A DNA stretch of 64,000 nt from PLanc-01 sp034678485 (GCA_034678485.1 JAXDBU010000187.1:20266-84265); one strand, 5' to 3'. Shown: positions 9,379-18,414, numbered from the stretch's first letter. Notes: generated by a model not told the origin, from the sequence alone. Made by a program: numbers and translations.

Positions 9379-9588
9379 ATGAGAACGACGCAGAACGACA
9401 GCATTCCGCCCGTGGGTCGCCGTGAGCGAGTGGGAGAGTTCGTTCTTCTTCTGCTGCTGGTGGCAGCGCATGGTAGTGTATCCCGTCCAGCCAACGGCGC
9501 GATGCGCCGACCGGATTTGGCGCCGCGCGACCTCCAAGCGGACGGCCAAACGATATGGACAAAGGCAGAGAAGAGCGTGATGAGGTGA
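9379..9588 (+). CDS. Possible small exported peptide ahead of the Mla-type operon
   Basis: 69 codons with GGGA just before the ATG. Residues 19-37 (VGEFVLLLLLVAAHGSVS) could be a signal peptide or helix; the rest has no recognisable motif. Its stop (9586-9588) sits one base before the ATG of the permease, the spacing of translationally coupled genes. That favours reality but is not proof. It may equally be a leader sequence. Confidence 0.35.
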   Translation: MRTTQNDSIPPVGRRERVGEFVLLLLLVAAHGSVSRPANGAMRRPDLAPRDLQADGQTIWTKAEKSVMR

Positions 9589-9589
9589 G

Positions 9590-10726
9590 ATGGTGACAAC
9601 GGGGATTGGAGCAGGCTTGGAGTACGAGAGTCGCGAAGGAGGAGTCCTTCGGCTCATCATCCGGGGCACGCTCGATGCCGAAAGGGTCGGGTCACTCTGG
9701 ACGCAGATCGTCGACAAGGTCGTCCGATCCAGGCCCCCGAGAGTCGAGGTGGACGCGTGTCACATGGACGGTTGCGACGGGGTCGGAATCGCGCTGCTGC
9801 AGGAGCTGAAAGCCCGGCAGGAAGACGCGCGCCACGAGTTCCGGATCGACGGTTTGCGCAGCGAACTGGCGGAGTTGATCGCCCTTTTTGAGATAGGCCC
9901 GGCAGCCAGAACCGAACGACGTTCCCCGGCGGCCGTGCGCTTCTTTGAGACTGTGGGAGGAAGCGGGATAGGTTTCCTGAGAGACCTTCGTGCCCAGATC
10001 AGCTTCGCCGGCGAAACCGCTGCAAAGCTGTCAAGCGTCCTGATCCACCCTGGGCAAGTCCGCTGGGGCGATACCGTCCTCATTGCGGAGAAGGCCGGGG
10101 CGGACGGCGTCGGCATCACGGCACTTCTGGGCTTTCTCATTGGCCTGATCCTGGCGTTTCAGTCGGCCATCGCCATGGCGATGTTCAGCGCCCAGATCTA
10201 TACCGCCGACCTGGTGGTCATCGCCACTGTCCGCGAACTGGGACCTCTCATCACCTGTTTTGTTCTCGCCAGCCGCAGCGGCTCGGCCTTTGCGGCCGAG
10301 TTGGGAACGATGAAGGTGAATGAAGAGATCGATGCCCTCAAGACGATGGGCATCGATCCGGTCCGGTTTCTGGTGCTGCCACGGATGATCGCGGCGGTCT
10401 TTGTTGTGCCGCTGTTGACCATGTTCAACAATCTGCTGGCGCTGGTCGGCTGCTTCGTCGTGATGCTCACGATCGGCTTTTCTCCGGTGATCGTCATCGA
10501 CCGGCTCTATCAGGCGGCAGACCTCGTCGATCTGTTCGGGGGGCTGGCCAAGACCCTTGTGTTCGGTGGATTGATCGCCGGAATCGGATGTCTGCGGGGC
10601 CTCCAGGCCGGGACAGGAGCCAGCGCCGTGGGGGACGCCGCAACAAAGGCCGTGGTCAGCGGCATCGTCGCAATTGTCGTCGTCGACGGCGTATTCGCCG
10701 TGGTTTACTACTTCCTGGGCATCTGA
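9590..10726 (+). CDS. mlaE: MlaE-family ABC permease with N-terminal STAS domain
   Basis: 378 residues. The N-terminal ~110 residues (RLIIRGTLDAERVGSLW to LIALFEIG) match a STAS domain. The C-terminal ~230 residues are the MlaE permease, with five or so membrane helices and the family's signature region RELGPLITCFVLASRSGSAFAAELGTMKVNEEIDALKTMG (start near residue 215). The MlaE family moves phospholipids or other hydrophobic molecules between the two membranes using MlaF as ATPase and an MCE protein as the shuttle. STAS-MlaE fusions are known in bacteria and replace the separate MlaB protein. GAGG precedes ATG 9590. The next gene begins 7 bases after the stop. Confidence 0.9.
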   Translation: MVTTGIGAGLEYESREGGVLRLIIRGTLDAERVGSLWTQIVDKVVRSRPPRVEVDACHMDGCDGVGIALLQELKARQEDARHEFRIDGLRSELAELIALFEIGPAARTERRSPAAVRFFETVGGSGIGFLRDLRAQISFAGETAAKLSSVLIHPGQVRWGDTVLIAEKAGADGVGITALLGFLIGLILAFQSAIAMAMFSAQIYTADLVVIATVRELGPLITCFVLASRSGSAFAAELGTMKVNEEIDALKTMGIDPVRFLVLPRMIAAVFVVPLLTMFNNLLALVGCFVVMLTIGFSPVIVIDRLYQAADLVDLFGGLAKTLVFGGLIAGIGCLRGLQAGTGASAVGDAATKAVVSGIVAIVVVDGVFAVVYYFLGI

Positions 10727-10733
10727 GACTGCG

Positions 10734-11519
10734 ATGACTGAGACGCAAGGAAAATCGATCATCCGAGTCGAGGACGTGACCGTCGCCTATGGCGATTTCG
10801 TCGTGATGCGCGACATCAACTTCGAGGTCGAGGTGGGTGAGATATTTGTCATCCTTGGTGGTTCCGGGTGCGGCAAGAGCACCCTTCTCAAGAGTATGAT
10901 CGGACTGAATGCCCCAACCAAGGGTCGTGTGCTGATCGACGGTAAGGACATCGTCACCGCCGAAGGAAAGGATGAGCTGGCAATTCTTCGCAAGATCGGC
11001 GTCATGTACCAGCAGGGGGCGCTCTTCGGTTCCATGAATCTGCTGGAGAATATTTGCCTCCCCCTGGAGGAGTTCACAGACTTGCCCCGCAGTGCGAGGG
11101 AGACGATTGCCCGGACGAAGCTCAAAGTGGTAAACCTGGACGGCGCCGAGTACAAAATGCCCTCCGAACTCAGTGGCGGGATGCGAAAGAGAGCCGCCAT
11201 TGCCCGGGCGATGGCCCTCGACCCGAAGATTCTGTTTCTCGATGAGCCCTCGGCGGGGCTCGATCCCATTACCTCATCACAGCTTGACGAGTTGATCCTG
11301 AAGCTCTCCCGGACCCTTCGGATGACCTTTGTCGTTGTGACCCATGAACTGCCCAGTATCTTCAAGATAGCCGACCGGGTCATCATGCTGGACAAGAGAG
11401 TCAAGACGATTGTCGCCACCGGCAGACCGAGCGACCTTCGCGACCGGAGCGACAACCCCTGGGTCCGGCAGTTCTTCAACCGGGAAGCCGAGGCGGTCGC
11501 GGAGTCTCGGCAGACATAG
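10734..11519 (+). CDS. mlaF: MlaF-like ABC transporter ATPase
   Basis: 261 residues. Walker A is GGSGCGKST (residues 42-50), the ABC signature LSGGMRKRAAIARA lies near 147-160, and Walker B is ILFLDEPSAGLD near 165-176; a switch His follows in VVVTHEL. The signature with Met-Arg-Lys-Arg after LSGG is characteristic of the MlaF/MKL subfamily. It energises the adjacent permease. The frame extends upstream to 10674, but ATG 10734 avoids deep overlap with mlaE and starts the conserved domain; the ribosome site is weak, suggesting translational coupling. Confidence 0.92.
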   Translation: MTETQGKSIIRVEDVTVAYGDFVVMRDINFEVEVGEIFVILGGSGCGKSTLLKSMIGLNAPTKGRVLIDGKDIVTAEGKDELAILRKIGVMYQQGALFGSMNLLENICLPLEEFTDLPRSARETIARTKLKVVNLDGAEYKMPSELSGGMRKRAAIARAMALDPKILFLDEPSAGLDPITSSQLDELILKLSRTLRMTFVVVTHELPSIFKIADRVIMLDKRVKTIVATGRPSDLRDRSDNPWVRQFFNREAEAVAESRQT

Positions 11520-11576
11520 CTGACAGAAGGTACTTGTGGACGGCACAATTATTGACATCCTATCGGACAACAAATC

Positions 11577-12656
11577 ATGAAAGCGAACTACTTCAAGTTC
11601 GGCGTCTTTCTCGTCATCGCCACGGCTCTGATTGTGGCGGCCACCGTGGTTCTGGGGGCCGGTTTGTTTGAACCTGAGGGCGAGTATTTTGAAACCTACT
11701 TTGACCGGTCCATCGGGGGCCTGGGCGTGGGTGCGCCGGTCGAAATGCAGGGTGTGAAGATCGGCAAGGTCGAGAGCATCGGGTTTGCGAGGGAGGTCTA
11801 CGACATTCCCCCCGACCTTGCAGCAGCATTGGGGGAGGCACGCTTGGTACGGGTCACGTTCTCCGTCGAGCGGCGGTTTGCAGGAGAATTGAGTGTCGGG
11901 GAGCGTCGAGCCAGACGCAGCCGTGAACTGCACAGCGGCCTTCGAATGCGACTGGAGTCCAATCTGATCACAGGGCAAGGCTATCTCCAGGGGACGTATG
12001 TGGATCCGAACCGCTTCCCCGTGCCGAAATTGGCCTGGGAACCCCAATTCCCGTTTGCACCCTCAGTGCCCAGCCAATTTGCGACCTTGGCTGATTCCAT
12101 CGACCGCATCCTCGCCAGGCTCGACGAGCTCGACCTCCAGAAGTTGTTCGATCACGTCGATGATCTCATCGTAGCCACCAACGGAGCCGTCGAAGACGCA
12201 AACATAGCGGAGTTGCGGGAGCAGGCGACGGGATTGCTGATGGATGCCCGCAGCAAAGTCCAGGCGATCGATGCGGAGAAGATCGGACAACAGATCGAGG
12301 GCACTCTGACTGCACTGGATCGGGCGATTACAGACGCCAATCTGGCTGTGCTCGCTCATGAGGTGCAAGCTCTCTTTGCTGAGGCGAGGGCGACGAACAA
12401 ACATCTCCAGGAACTGCTCGCTCGTCCCGACAAAGATAAGGAACTGGCCAACATCGCTTTGTTGGTCGACGAATTGAATACGACCATGCGCCGTGTCAAC
12501 CTTCTGATTGCGACACAGGCGCCGAGAATCGAGGGCACTCTCGAGAACTTCAGGAAGATCTCGGTCGATGTGAAGGATTTGGGTGAGAATCTCAAACGAA
12601 ATCCTTCGGACTTGTTGCTGAGTTCACCCCCCCGGGAATCGGAGCTACTGAAATGA
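11577..12656 (+). CDS. mlaD: MCE-domain (MlaD-like) substrate-binding protein
   Basis: 359 residues. One N-terminal membrane helix (FGVFLVIATALIVAATVVLGAGLF) anchors the protein with the rest in the periplasm. The MCE domain follows: YFDRSIGGLGVGAPVEMQGVKIGKVESI, then a beta-rich segment to ~residue 160. The long helical tail (residues ~165-340, many heptad-like Leu/Ile/Ala) suits a coiled-coil tunnel as in other MCE proteins. Its TGA overlaps the next gene's ATG (ATGA at 12653), a strong sign of one operon. It would carry lipids between the permease and the outer membrane. Longer than the ~180-residue E. coli MlaD because of the tail. Confidence 0.9.
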   Translation: MKANYFKFGVFLVIATALIVAATVVLGAGLFEPEGEYFETYFDRSIGGLGVGAPVEMQGVKIGKVESIGFAREVYDIPPDLAAALGEARLVRVTFSVERRFAGELSVGERRARRSRELHSGLRMRLESNLITGQGYLQGTYVDPNRFPVPKLAWEPQFPFAPSVPSQFATLADSIDRILARLDELDLQKLFDHVDDLIVATNGAVEDANIAELREQATGLLMDARSKVQAIDAEKIGQQIEGTLTALDRAITDANLAVLAHEVQALFAEARATNKHLQELLARPDKDKELANIALLVDELNTTMRRVNLLIATQAPRIEGTLENFRKISVDVKDLGENLKRNPSDLLLSSPPRESELLK

Positions 12657-13273
12657 CAAGAGCCTTTTTGACACCCTCTGTATGTGTAAACCTGGTCTTT
12701 CTCATGGCTGCCCTGTGTCCCGGATGCGCCGGCCGTCATTCCTACGCCAAGCGTCAATTCGTCCTCGAAGCCTCACGGCCGGCCCGACTCACTGACTCGA
12801 GCCGTGATCTCGTGTTGGCCGTCCGGACCTTCACGGTTGATCCCGTCTGCGATTCCCGAGGTCTGCTGTACCGCAAGGGCGAATCCGAATACGAATCGGA
12901 CTTCTACAACGAGTTTCTCGTCGCGCCACAAGATCTCATCAGCAGCCAGACCCGCAACTGGCTGGCGCAGTCCGGGATATTCCAGACGGTCCTTGAGCCC
13001 GGGAGTCTGATCGAGGCCACCCACATCCTGGAAGGCAACGTGCTGGTCATGCATGGGGATTTTCGAGAGCAGGGTTTACCCAAGGCTGTCATGCAGATTC
13101 GTGTTTTCGTGGTCACGAACAGGGGTTCCGAGCCGCAAATTGTCTTCGCGCGCGACTACCGGGCTTCCCACCGAGCGGAAGAACAGACTGCTGAGGCTCT
13201 GGTAGCGGCCTTCAATCGGTGTCTCGAGCAGATTCTCTCCGAATTGGAGGAGAGCCTGCGCGAGGCACTTTGA
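12653..13273 (+). CDS. ABC-type transport auxiliary lipoprotein (MlaD/PqiC-type partner)
   Basis: 206 residues. A signal sequence with the lipobox-like ALCPGC predicts a lipoprotein. The mature chain starts with the YAKRQFVLEA strand and continues with LAVRTFTVDPVCDSRGLLYR, then a central region on Trp954-type ...NWLAQSGIFQTVLEPGS, which is the pattern of the ABC_trans_aux (PqiC-like) family. These proteins sit at the outer membrane and partner MCE proteins. Start overlaps the MCE gene by four bases. Completes the four-gene operon; the antiporter gene converges on it from the other strand 21 bases away. Confidence 0.82.
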   Translation: MTRAFLTPSVCVNLVFLMAALCPGCAGRHSYAKRQFVLEASRPARLTDSSRDLVLAVRTFTVDPVCDSRGLLYRKGESEYESDFYNEFLVAPQDLISSQTRNWLAQSGIFQTVLEPGSLIEATHILEGNVLVMHGDFREQGLPKAVMQIRVFVVTNRGSEPQIVFARDYRASHRAEEQTAEALVAAFNRCLEQILSELEESLREAL

Positions 13274-13294
13274 TTCACCTGGGGGATATCCGGC

Positions 13295-14974
13295 TCACAT
13301 CAGGTTGACGATGATGCTGCCCATCACCGTCAGGAACACGTTGGAGAAGGCGTACGGTGCGGCGAACCCCAAAGCGAGCGTCCTGCTCTGTGCTTCCTCC
13401 TGAAGAGCGTTCATAGCCTGGGGTATGACTCTGGCTCCCGTCAGTGCTCCAAGCAACAGGATGGGGTTCATCCGGAGTATGAATCGGCCGAAGACCACAC
13501 CGGCCAAGATCGGAACGACCGCGACTGCGATACCGCAGAGGAAAATCGTCAAGCCGTCGCTCTGCATGGCCTCCAGGGCGGTCCTGCCTGTCGCAAGTCC
13601 GATGCAAGCCGCGAAGAGGCTCAGACCGAGGTCGTTCAGAATCCACTGCGCGCCGTCTGGGATCTGACCGAACGTAGGGCGTTTTGAACGCAGCCATCCG
13701 CAGATCAGCCCGGCGGCTAATACGCCGCCGCCGGCGCCGAGGGTGATGGGAATCCCGGCAACGGATACCACGAGCATTCCGATCAAAGTGCCGAGAAAAC
13801 ACCCGAGTCCGAGCATTACCATATCGGTCGCGGCCGAGTACCTCTGGGGATAACCCAGTGACTGGCCGGCTCGTTCCACGTCTTCCCTGCGGCCGACCAG
13901 GTGCATGATGTCGCCCTTGTTGACGACCGTGTTCATCAGAAGAGGGAGTTCACGTCCCTGTCGTGTCATTTTGGTCAGGAACAGGCCCCGGGCGCCTTGC
14001 AGCCGTCCGATCTGGCCGAGCGTCTTTCCAATCACCTCGGGGCTCAACACGTAGATATCCAGAGACTCTCCCATCATGTCGATCACTGTGGCGACATCGA
14101 CTTCCCGGCCGATGATGTCGGACGCCCGGACGAGACTCTCCTGCTTTCCCGCGATGACCAGAATGTCTTCCGTCTCGATGCGCATTTTCGGATCGGCGTC
14201 GAGCAGTTGTTCTCCGCGTTTGAGATGACAGATGGCGACGCGGGTCGGGAAGAGCCCTTCGACCGCTCCAACGGTGTTCCCCGCGATTCCCGGTGCGCTG
14301 GGCAGATAGGCTCGCAGCCCCACCTGCCTGGACCACGAAAACAAATCCGGGCTCTGGGGCTCTGATCCGCCCCCCATGGTCTCCTCCAGTCTCCTGGCCT
14401 CGTCCTTGAGGTTCCACTGGAAGAGACCGGGCAGGCACTTGATCAGGAACACTACCCCCACAACGCCGAAGAGGTAGGTGATCGCATAGGCGAGGGTGAG
14501 GTTGTCATGGAGAATCTGTTTCTGGGTCGCCGAAACCGCGAGCTGATCGATGGCTCCGTCCGCGGTACCGATGGCTGCGGACTGGGTCATCGCGCCGGCA
14601 AACAAGCCGGCCGTGGTGCCCTCGTCCAAATTCAGAAACGTACCGAGAACCACAGCGGAACAAAGTCCGGCAGAGGCGACAACGATGGAAATCCCCAGGT
14701 ACCTCAGGCCGTCTTTACGGAGAGACCCGAAGAACTGCGGGCCCACCTGGTACCCTGTGCAGAAGGTGAAGACCGCGAAGCCGACGCTCTTGAGCAGCGG
14801 TGATACCTCGGCGCCGAATTGCCCCAGCGCCATGGCAACCAGGAGCACGGATGCCGTGGTCCCGACGCCGAATCCCTTGATCTTGATTCTGCCGACAAGA
14901 TACCCCATCGCCAGCGACAGGAACACCAGCACGTCCGGATTCCTCTTTGCTAAGTCACTGATCGATTCGACCAT
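13295..14974 (-). CDS. AspT/YbjL-like exchanger with two TrkA-C domains
   Basis: 559-residue integral membrane protein. Two hydrophobic halves with several helices each surround a cytoplasmic region (about residues 205-380) that holds two TrkA-C (RCK-C) modules, e.g. VAICHLKRGEQLLDADPKMRIETEDILVI and its second copy ending GDIMHLVGRREDVERAGQ. Repeated small-residue-rich segments (LFAGAMTQSAAIGTADGA and LGALTGARVIPQAMNAL) match the paired Asp-Al_Ex signature. Family members exchange dicarboxylic amino acids such as aspartate for alanine; substrate here is unproven. GAGGGAAG precedes the ATG. It lies alone, convergent with the Mla-type operon. Confidence 0.85.
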   Translation of the reverse strand: MVESISDLAKRNPDVLVFLSLAMGYLVGRIKIKGFGVGTTASVLLVAMALGQFGAEVSPLLKSVGFAVFTFCTGYQVGPQFFGSLRKDGLRYLGISIVVASAGLCSAVVLGTFLNLDEGTTAGLFAGAMTQSAAIGTADGAIDQLAVSATQKQILHDNLTLAYAITYLFGVVGVVFLIKCLPGLFQWNLKDEARRLEETMGGGSEPQSPDLFSWSRQVGLRAYLPSAPGIAGNTVGAVEGLFPTRVAICHLKRGEQLLDADPKMRIETEDILVIAGKQESLVRASDIIGREVDVATVIDMMGESLDIYVLSPEVIGKTLGQIGRLQGARGLFLTKMTRQGRELPLLMNTVVNKGDIMHLVGRREDVERAGQSLGYPQRYSAATDMVMLGLGCFLGTLIGMLVVSVAGIPITLGAGGGVLAAGLICGWLRSKRPTFGQIPDGAQWILNDLGLSLFAACIGLATGRTALEAMQSDGLTIFLCGIAVAVVPILAGVVFGRFILRMNPILLLGALTGARVIPQAMNALQEEAQSRTLALGFAAPYAFSNVFLTVMGSIIVNLM

Positions 14975-15258
14975 GTCTTCCCTCTCGCGAGAATAGGGTT
15001 GATGGATTCAAGCCGGATGGCGATGTCGGGCTCGAGACGATCGTACCCGGTGTTGCCCTGGTTCCCTGCTTGTCGAGCCTCAGGACGACATGTGTCGGCG
15101 TCTCCGGTCCGACTTCAGGCCTTGTGCTCCTGCACGATATGCGCCCTATGATACCTGTGGGCCGCGTCGGATTTCAATAGTTCTGGAGGTCGCTTTCGGC
15201 CTCTACCCTCTTCTGAACCTGTCATCCCGCCGTATCGCCGCTTCTTCACGCATAAGTA

Positions 15259-15283
15259 CTCGTGCAACAATGGTTTGCACGAG
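15259..15283. repeat. Perfect 9-base inverted repeat
   Basis: CTCGTGCAA (15259-15267) and TTGCACGAG (15275-15283), 7-base spacer. It could be an operator or an RNA hairpin; no T-run follows on either strand, so an intrinsic terminator is unlikely. Confidence 0.5.
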
Positions 15284-15858
15284 CTGAAACCCTGGGACGC
15301 GACCGCACAATCGGAGAGTTCATGTCTGGGGATCACTGCACGGCGCTGGCGGTCTTCTATGACTCCTCGATGCTCACTCCAAGTGGGGAACTTGTGATGC
15401 CCGTGACAGAATTATGTGGTTCTGACATTGACAAGAGATTCCCGATGATAGTATCCTGGCACCGACTGTGTCATGCACTATGTCTCAATGACTTGAAGAC
15501 GTCTCTCATACAGAAAGTGCGGAGAAGTCTCGCAGAAGTGAGGTCCTGTCAATCAGGGCGACATTCAAGGGATCAGAAGGTTTACCAGGTCACCCAGGTG
15601 TGGGTTCTGCTTTCGGGATGGGACTGCCGTCACACCCGATTTCCATGCGTCACGTCACGCAGATGGCCATGGTTTATGTCGTCGCCCCCTTTGAACCGGA
15701 GACCGTCGTCACAGTTTGGTCGGGAAAGAGAGACTCATGGATGGACAAGTCGCGACAATGGATCATCGTGGCCAGAGCGATCATCTGCGGGGATTCGTTG
15801 CGTCCCTGCCCGGCTGCGGTTTCACCTCCTGCCGGTTGCCCATTCCTTCCATGTTGCC

Positions 15859-15896
15859 TTCCGGACTCCCGTCCAGCGGCAGGACGGCGTCCGGAA
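15859..15896 (+). promoter_or_regulatory. Strong hairpin in the leader of the second sulfatase
   Basis: TTCCGGACTCCCGTCC pairs with GGACGGCGTCCGGAA around a 7-base loop, with one unpaired base. It ends 75 bases before the ATG at 15972. It may be a leader structure affecting mRNA stability or a factor-dependent terminator; no U-tract follows. Confidence 0.4.
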
Positions 15897-15971
15897 TACG
15901 ATCCCCTCCGGGAATCGCCTGGCGTGACTTGCCAAGGATAGGGACTGAATTCTTTTGAGAGGGGAATAACC

Positions 15972-17579
15972 ATGAAACGAACGTCAAGCGTCATTTCGAG
16001 GTCGGCCCGCGTGCTCGCACTCGGGGTCCTATCGGCATACTTGGCGGCCCCAGTCACCGCGGGGCAGGGCCAGAAGCCGAACATCCTGGTCATTATGGCC
16101 GATGACATCGGCGTCTGGAACATCAGCGCCTACCATCGTGGCATGATGGGCGGGCGAACGCCCAACATCGATCGCCTCGGGAAGGAGGGGGCGTTGTTTA
16201 CGGACTACTATGGCCAGCAATCCTGCACGGCGGGGCGTGCCGCGTGGATCCTCGGCCAGTGTCCTTTCCGCACCGGGTTGCTCAAGGTGGGCATGCCTGG
16301 CGCCAAGCAGGGCATTCAGGACAAGGACCCCACGATTGCCGAGCTGCTCAAGCCGCTGGGCTACGCCACGGCCCAATTCGGCAAAAACCATCTCGGCGAC
16401 CGCAACGAGTTCCTGCCGACGGTGCACGGCTTCGATGAGTTCTACGGCAACCTCTACCATCTCAACGCCGAGGAAGAGCCGGAAGACCCGGACTATCCGA
16501 AGAATCCGCAGTTCAAGGCGACCTTTGGCCCGCGCGGGTTGCTTGACTGCAAGGCCACGAACGTGGACGACCCGACGGTGGACCCGCGGTTCGGCAAGGT
16601 CGGCAGGCAGACCGTCAAGGATACCGGCCCGATCACGCGCAAGCGCATGGAGACCGTCGAGGACGAGCTGGTCGCGCGATCGACGGACTTCATGGGCCGG
16701 TCGGTCAAGGCCGGCAAGCCGTTCTTCATCTGGCACAACACCAGCCGCATGCACGTGTGGACGCGTCTCTCTCCGAAATGGGAGAACAAGAGCGGTTACG
16801 GCCTCTACGCCGACGGCATGATGGAGCTCGACGACGTCGTCGGGCGACTGCTCCAGAAGCTCGACGACCTCGGCATTGCCGACAACACGATTGTCTTGTT
16901 CACGACCGACAACGGCGCTGAGATCATGACGTGGCCCGACGGTGGCAACACGCCGTTCCACGGCGAGAAAGGCACGACCTGGGAGGGCGGCATGCGCGTG
17001 CCGGCACTCGTCCGGTGGCCCGGCGTCATCAAGCCGGGGACGATCTTCAACGAAGTCATGGCACATGAAGATTGGATGCCTACCTTCGTCGCAGCCGCGG
17101 GCGATCCCGAGGTGAGGCAAAAGCTCCTCAAGGGCTACACGGCCGGCAACAAGACCTTCAAGAACCATCTCGATGGCTACAACTTCCTGCCGTTCTTCAA
17201 GGGCGAGGTGGAAAAGGCGCCGCGCCGCGAGATCTTCTACTTCGACGACAACGCGAACCTCAACGCGATTCGCATCGACGACTGGAAGATCAACTTCAAA
17301 ATCATGCAGGGGAACATTGCGTACGGCACGATGATCCAGCCCAACATGCCCATCGTGGAGAACCTGCGGGCGGACCCGTTCGAGCGGTTTGCCTTCGAAT
17401 CCGGGATGTATGGCCGCTGGACCGGCGATAAGCTCTGGATGTTCGTCCCCGCCCAGATGGTCGTCGGCAAGTTCGTCGAGAGCCTCAAGGAGTACCCGCC
17501 CAGCCAGAAATCCGGGAGCTTCAGCGTGGACCAGGTACTGGAGGTGCTCCAGACTGGCGGCGCCGGCACCGGCAAGTGA
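15972..17579 (+). CDS. Secreted sulfatase, CTAGR type, paralogue of the 824 gene
   Basis: 535 residues. Signal peptide to about residue 31 (AAPVTAGQG), then MADDIGVWN with the metal Asp pair (43-44), formylglycine motif C85-T-A-G-R, GKNHLGD, MHVW, and TTDNGAE. Long stretches match the 824 enzyme nearly word for word, including GRDNEF-like 'DRNEFLPTVHGFDEF', 'LYHLNAEEEPED' and 'DDPTVDPRFGK', so the two come from a gene duplication. A GAGGGG ribosome site precedes ATG 15972. It is followed by an outer-membrane protein that is likewise a paralogue of the one near the first sulfatase. Sulfatase substrate unknown; the divergence at the C-terminal third (substrate side) suggests different substrates. 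Confidence 0.93.
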   Translation: MKRTSSVISRSARVLALGVLSAYLAAPVTAGQGQKPNILVIMADDIGVWNISAYHRGMMGGRTPNIDRLGKEGALFTDYYGQQSCTAGRAAWILGQCPFRTGLLKVGMPGAKQGIQDKDPTIAELLKPLGYATAQFGKNHLGDRNEFLPTVHGFDEFYGNLYHLNAEEEPEDPDYPKNPQFKATFGPRGLLDCKATNVDDPTVDPRFGKVGRQTVKDTGPITRKRMETVEDELVARSTDFMGRSVKAGKPFFIWHNTSRMHVWTRLSPKWENKSGYGLYADGMMELDDVVGRLLQKLDDLGIADNTIVLFTTDNGAEIMTWPDGGNTPFHGEKGTTWEGGMRVPALVRWPGVIKPGTIFNEVMAHEDWMPTFVAAAGDPEVRQKLLKGYTAGNKTFKNHLDGYNFLPFFKGEVEKAPRREIFYFDDNANLNAIRIDDWKINFKIMQGNIAYGTMIQPNMPIVENLRADPFERFAFESGMYGRWTGDKLWMFVPAQMVVGKFVESLKEYPPSQKSGSFSVDQVLEVLQTGGAGTGK

Positions 17580-17682
17580 CAGGAGGGCCGGGGGACCGGA
17601 AAGTGAACTGACATAACGATGGCACGTGGCTGCCCAATAGAAGGGAACCCATGTTTCCCAACGAGCAATTGAGGAGAATCTT

Positions 17683-18414
17683 ATGAAGACAAGTCGGAAG
17701 GTAATGGCGGCCACTGGCGTCCTGCTGGTGGTCGCGTCAGTGGTCTGTGCCCAGGAGAAGGAATGGAGCTTCGAGGTCACACCCTATTTCTGGGCCGCGG
17801 GTATCGAGGGGGATTTCACGACCAGTGACGACACGGAGTACGATATCGACATGAGTTTCGACGACCTGTTCGACGCAGTGGATGCTGGTGCGGGCGTGAT
17901 GACCACGGCCCAGTACGACTCCTATGTGATCTGGGGTCAGTTCGACTACGTCGGCATGGATTCGGATCAGTTGGATCCCGCTCCCTCGGGTGGCTCGATC
18001 CAGACGGATAGCTTCATGGGGGCGCTGGCCGTGGGGTATCAGTTCGCCGGACCGTTCAAGAACTCCACGATCGATGTTCTCGGTGGTGTGCGATATGCCG
18101 GGATGAAGAACGAAGTGGACATCACCGGCGTGGGGAGCGACGAGGACAGCCTCGACATCGGCGACGGCATCTTCGTGGTGCGTCCCTGTGTTCCGATCAC
18201 CCAGAAGCTGCGGTTCAATCCGACGTTTGTCGTTGGCGCAGGCGACTCCGATCTGACCTGGGAGCTCCAGCCGTGCGTCCAGTATCAGTTCACGGACCAT
18301 ATGGGTGTGCGTTTCGGATATCGCCGCGTGCACTACGATGTGGAAGGCGACCATGGCAACACGTTTGACGCCGCGTTCCAGGGCTTGTTCGTGGGTGTCA
18401 GTCTGCTGTTCTGA
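17683..18414 (+). CDS. Outer-membrane beta-barrel protein, paralogue of the 4596 gene
   Basis: 243 residues. Signal peptide (to about residue 23, VVCAQEKE), then WSFEVTPYFWAAGIEGDF, matching the 4596 protein almost residue for residue at the mature N-terminus and again at WGQFDYVGMD, GGSIQTDSFMGALA and FNPTFVVGAGDSDLTWELQP. It ends in the strand GLFVGVSLLF with terminal Phe, an outer-membrane insertion signal. GAGGAG precedes ATG 17683, about 100 bases after the sulfatase, so co-transcription is likely. Function unknown. Confidence 0.72.
   Translation: MKTSRKVMAATGVLLVVASVVCAQEKEWSFEVTPYFWAAGIEGDFTTSDDTEYDIDMSFDDLFDAVDAGAGVMTTAQYDSYVIWGQFDYVGMDSDQLDPAPSGGSIQTDSFMGALAVGYQFAGPFKNSTIDVLGGVRYAGMKNEVDITGVGSDEDSLDIGDGIFVVRPCVPITQKLRFNPTFVVGAGDSDLTWELQPCVQYQFTDHMGVRFGYRRVHYDVEGDHGNTFDAAFQGLFVGVSLLF

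Larger units (their letters stand above)
14975..15971. other. Intergenic, ~1 kb, no supported gene
   Basis: Reading frames in this stretch (the longest runs 15262-15927) have no ribosome site, no repeated or known motifs and erratic amino-acid content, so I do not call them. It contains a 9-base inverted repeat at 15259-15283 and a strong hairpin at 15859-15896, listed separately. It presumably holds the promoters of the divergent exchanger and sulfatase genes. Confidence 0.55.

Noticed and set aside
15428..15454. TTGACA and TAGTAT as a promoter
   Set aside because: The spacer is 15 bases, short for a normal promoter; no gene follows closely.
15262..15927. Long frame in the 1-kb gap
   Set aside because: No ribosome site and erratic composition; hairpin DNA lies within it.
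16029..17780. 583-codon minus-strand frame
   Set aside because: Lies exactly opposite the second sulfatase; no family features.
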